64,000 bases of DNA from Undaria pinnatifida (Eukaryota > Sar > Phaeophyceae > Laminariales > Alariaceae): assembly GCA_012845835.1 (NCBI GenBank), contig JABAKD010000009.1:9796785-9860784 (forward strand). Reading direction: 5' to 3'. The notes under the pieces are model-generated. The model was not told where the DNA came from. It was given only the letters and a program-made list of their open reading frames with translations, and did not search any database. This document shows, one piece after another, positions 12,480 through 64,000 of the stretch (positions are counted from its first letter, which is position 1; the number at the start of each line of letters is the position of its first letter). The position numbers and the translations under genes are program-made.

Positions 12480-12812
12480 TTGACGATCCAGATATTTCAG
12501 GGAAGATCTGTATGGTCTAGCTCATGTTGCCGGGTTGGAGCCGTACGATCTGCATGATCTAGCTAATGTTTCCCGGGTTTGATCTGTACCTTAACGTGTA
12601 TACAGATGCCGTACAGTGTCATAACGGCAGCTACAGGATCTGCTGTAGATGATCTAGATGATCTAGATCGTGTAGATGATCTAGGTGATCTAGATCGTGT
12701 AGATGATCTAGGTGATCTAGATCGTGTAGATGATCTAGGTGATCTAGATCGTGTAGATGAGCTAGGTGATCTAGATCGTGTAGATGATCTAGGTGATCTA
12801 GATCGTGACCTG
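12480..12812. repeat. GATCTAG minisatellite and its ~190-bp parent unit
   Basis: 12646-12808 repeats a 27-bp unit (GTGTAGATGATCTAGGTGAT...) about six times. It is fused to a unit beginning CAGGGAAGATCTGTATGGTC that recurs twice at about 29945-30385. Because 27 is divisible by three, the array stays open and reads as a VDDLGDLDR repeat, which is a by-product. Confidence 0.75.
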
Positions 12813-12994
12813 TCGGAGGTGTGAAATGGCTGAACATATGTACGATATTTTACTATTACTGGCGGGCATACTCGTAGTATTCATGACCTACGATAAAGTC
12901 TAAAACCTATTTATTCCCCATTTTTTACTATTTGCAGCCATATTTTGGTTCTGATTACCATGCTCCCTCGTAAATAAGGAGCTCAGCAGGCGGT

Positions 12995-13310
12995 TCGACA
13001 ACGCAAGGCACAGAAAGGGGGCGGGTCTTATTATTCGCGACACACAGCAGTAATAAGGCAGGTCTTGAAACGACACCCAGAAAGGGGAGTTTTTTTTTTT
13101 TTTTTTCCGTTGTTGCGAAACTTTTTTTTTCCCCCGCGTTTCATCAGCAGTGCTATTGCTGCTGCAGTTTTATGTCTTGGCTCAGGGGCTCTGCAGGCGA
13201 ATCGACACGCGAGATACAGAAATGGGGCAGGTAGTTTTTTTGTCGACCCACAGAAAGGGGGCACGTCATATTCTCGACATGCAGGAAGGGGGCAGGTCTT
13301 CACTACTGGT
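12995..13310. repeat. Second block of the GGGGCAGGT/CGACACACAG minisatellite
   Basis: Same word set as 11970-12125 (AAAGGGGGCAGGTCTT, CGACACACAG) with T-runs interposed at 13090-13130. No gene. Confidence 0.55.
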
Positions 13311-13364
13311 GTCGCTGTACTACTACGAATATTCCGGTTAACCGTGGTAGTGTTTCCCAGGGCA

Positions 13365-13510
13365 GTTGACCCGGTCAGGTCAAAGCTCCCGGGTCGGGTT
13401 GGGTTGGGTCACCTGAATCGACCCGGCCCGTGATATATTGGTAAACCTCCTGACCCGATGCGACCCGACCCGTGTACAATTTTGAAAGTCGGGTCATGAG
13501 TCATGACCCG
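13365..13510. repeat. GGGTCGGGT / GACCCG word cluster
   Basis: Dense cluster of CGGGTCGGGTTGGGT and its complement GACCCGAC, giving potential inverted pairing. No gene. Confidence 0.5.
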
Positions 13511-13674
13511 TGAACATCCTGGGTATTTTCTGCTTTTTCACGTGCAGCCCCGTAGGCTGTAGTGGCGTAATCTACCTTGCGACACTCGTACTTGAGTGTC
13601 ATGCCTCGTACCACTCTGCAATTAACTCTAAGGGCCGTCGGAGCGCGTTTAGTATTAGTAGTTGGGTATATTAT

Positions 13675-14330
13675 ACTATGGGGTACCCGGGTACTAACCC
13701 TGATTATCTCGGTCATACCCGGTAGTATACCCGAGTAGGGTACATCTAGAATATATACCCGGGTACATTTGGAGTATATACCGAGGTACATCTATTAATA
13801 GAGCATATGCCCGGGTTCATTTATAGTATGTACCCGGTATACCTGGATTATATGTTCGGGTATTCTTCTTCGTCCCCTTCATCATCCTTTCACTGCTCTC
13901 GGGCTCCCTCCCAGTAGTAACTCAGGTCTGGGGTCACATAGCGGGCCCACCTCCCCCCTCCCCACTGCGGTACGTGGCTTCAATTTTCATCGCGACAATA
14001 ATTCAGCATTTTCTTCCCTTGTCGACTCGCGTCGAATTGTTCGTACCCACGCTGCTAGGCGCTCTCAGCAGTTGATCCTTTTTTTGCATTTTTGCAAATA
14101 TGTGCAATATCTCAAGGTGGGAATCGAACTCAAGGGCCAACGCTAGTAGTATTCGAGGCTAACCGTTAGACCATCGGGGCGACTGGCTGGTGTATCTCGA
14201 GTATATGCCCGGGTACATCTCGAGTATATACCCGGTTATGCCCGGGTACATCTCGAGTATATACCCGGTTACGTCTAGAGTATATGCCCGGGTACGTGTA
14301 AGAGTATATAACCGGATACATATAAAATGT
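13675..14330. repeat. GTATATACCCGGGTACATCT minisatellite, interrupted
   Basis: Two blocks (13675-13870 and 14195-14330) of a roughly 20-25-bp unit containing TATACCCGGGTACATCT. They flank the SINE-like copy at 13940-14185, as if that element had landed inside the array. Confidence 0.65.
13940..14185 (-). mobile_element. SINE family A, diverged copy with tRNA-Glu-like head
   Basis: On the minus strand the head (14183 to 14111) reads GTCGCCCCGATGGTCTAACG... with an A-box-like TGGTCTAACGG and a B-box-like GTTCGATTC, resembling tRNA-Glu. The T-stem pairs at only three of five positions and no sound anticodon arm forms, so it is not a working tRNA. The body matches family A at GCTGAA, CGCGAT.AAAATTGAAG and ACCG. 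Confidence 0.6.
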
Positions 14331-14924
14331 ACGTCTTGCTAAACAGGCCCTTTGTAACTGTTTATACTCCCGACGGTCCGTGCTTTTCTGTTCGGAGTTG
14401 CGTCACTGATCAGTTCTAGCTGGTTCCAGCAAGAAACTATAAAATGTTCGATGTTCCGCCTTACGGGCTAATATTCGATGAGGACGTCCATATTTTTTTG
14501 ACGCTCAACGTGTCTACAAGTACAAGATCGAATCACAACTAGGAGGTGTTCGGTGAAGCTTGCTTTGGCCTGCGACTCCGAAGTTGTCACACCTTTCTAC
14601 AGCAGACACGCTTCACTTTACTTTGAGCAGGCGTTTCGTACTCGTGGAAAGGGAATCGGACGGAAATTGCGTTTGTGGGACTTAGATCGGTTCTGTTTTC
14701 TCATCTCTTTTTCCTGAACATGGGACAATGTTAAAGCTTTGTTCTTGATGCTAGGGCATCAGCATACTACCAGTGGCCATGGGCGGCTGCCAATGTGGTG
14801 CACCGACAATGCACAATAATACTACAGTACGTTAGCTGGCTTTGAGTCATAGTTAGTTGTTGAACCGAACCGATCGATCCTAAAGGTTTGCAAGCCGAGT
14901 GATGAGTGACGTGTCGAACATCAG
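14331..14924 (+). other. Sequence upstream of the glucan synthase gene
   Basis: Should contain the promoter and perhaps a 5' UTR exon ending at the donor at 14924/14925. No specific promoter element could be recognised by eye. Confidence 0.3.
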
Positions 14925-15229
14925 GTAGGTTGTGCAGGTGTGTGTGTTTTGGGCTAACGCCCGCTCAGCGAATCAAATATCCAAGAACTCAATCAGATCC
15001 CTGCACCACTTACGCCATCAATCAATCAGCCTGTTCATGTACCGGCGCTGGCACGGGTGTTGCGACCCCCCTCCCAGCCACCCACTAACCCGCTCCCTAT
15101 TTCTATTTGTTCCCTGCCTGTCTATCTGCCTGCCTGTCTGCGTGTCTGCCCCCTCTCCCCCCCCTCCCCGAATCCCCCCCTCCTTCCTTTTCCCCTTCCC
15201 CCCCAATCCCACCCCCCTTCCCCCTCCAG
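14925..15229 (+). other. Candidate 5' UTR intron of the glucan synthase gene
   Basis: A CAG|GTAGGT donor lies at 14924/14925 and a long pyrimidine tract (about 15080-15227) ends in CAG at 15229, 21 bases before the proposed ATG. The frame is open between the acceptor and the ATG, so a coding upstream exon cannot be excluded. No TATA box or other promoter element was recognised further upstream. Confidence 0.35.
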
Positions 15230-15250
15230 GTCCCGGGTGCCGACGGAGGC

Positions 15251-64000
<48,750 letters not shown>

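Noticed and set aside
12579-12824. A protein with VDDLGDLDR repeats
   Set aside because: The 27-bp minisatellite is divisible by three, so any frame without a stop stays open; both strands show similar frames.
14111-14183. A functional tRNA-Glu on the minus strand
   Set aside because: A- and B-box words are present, but the T-stem is mispaired and no proper anticodon arm forms; SINE body sequence follows directly.

Overview
This is eukaryotic genomic DNA, most likely from a brown alga (Phaeophyceae, Ectocarpus-like). That is inferred from three things: a callose synthase-type protein cut into dozens of small exons, long introns full of varied simple repeats, and many dispersed short repeats. 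No bacterial operon, rRNA gene, CRISPR array or intact retroelement was seen.

Region 1-15 kb is repeat-rich and gene-poor. It holds SINE-like and MITE-like copies, several minisatellites, and one weakly supported minus-strand gene at about 2.57-3.47 kb. That gene begins with a signal-peptide-like sequence and has two exons with good splice signals plus a weaker third.

Region 15.25-64 kb is one gene on the plus strand, a glycosyltransferase family 48 1,3-beta-glucan (callose) synthase. I could trace 43 exons by eye. Their splice phases all agree and they give about 2,103 codons before the window ends, probably a short way before the stop codon. Order along the protein: short disordered N-terminus, FKS1-type N-terminal domain (exons 2-7), first membrane cluster (exons 8-12), large cytosolic region with the glucan synthase catalytic domain (exons 13-33), second membrane cluster (exons 34-42) and a short C-terminal tail (exon 43). 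The product should sit in the plasma membrane, use UDP-glucose and make beta-1,3-glucan (callose or the laminarin backbone).

Only about 13% of the 48.7 kb is coding. Most larger introns carry their own tandem array, usually G/T-rich on the sense strand. Inserted among these are at least seven dispersed repeat families: a tRNA-derived SINE with a 12-bp target duplication, a MITE family with one copy expanded into a satellite, and a repeat with a conserved short peptide frame. Two introns appear to be GC-AG rather than GT-AG, one exon start has a decayed duplicate about 109 bp upstream, and one splice acceptor lies at the edge of a minisatellite.
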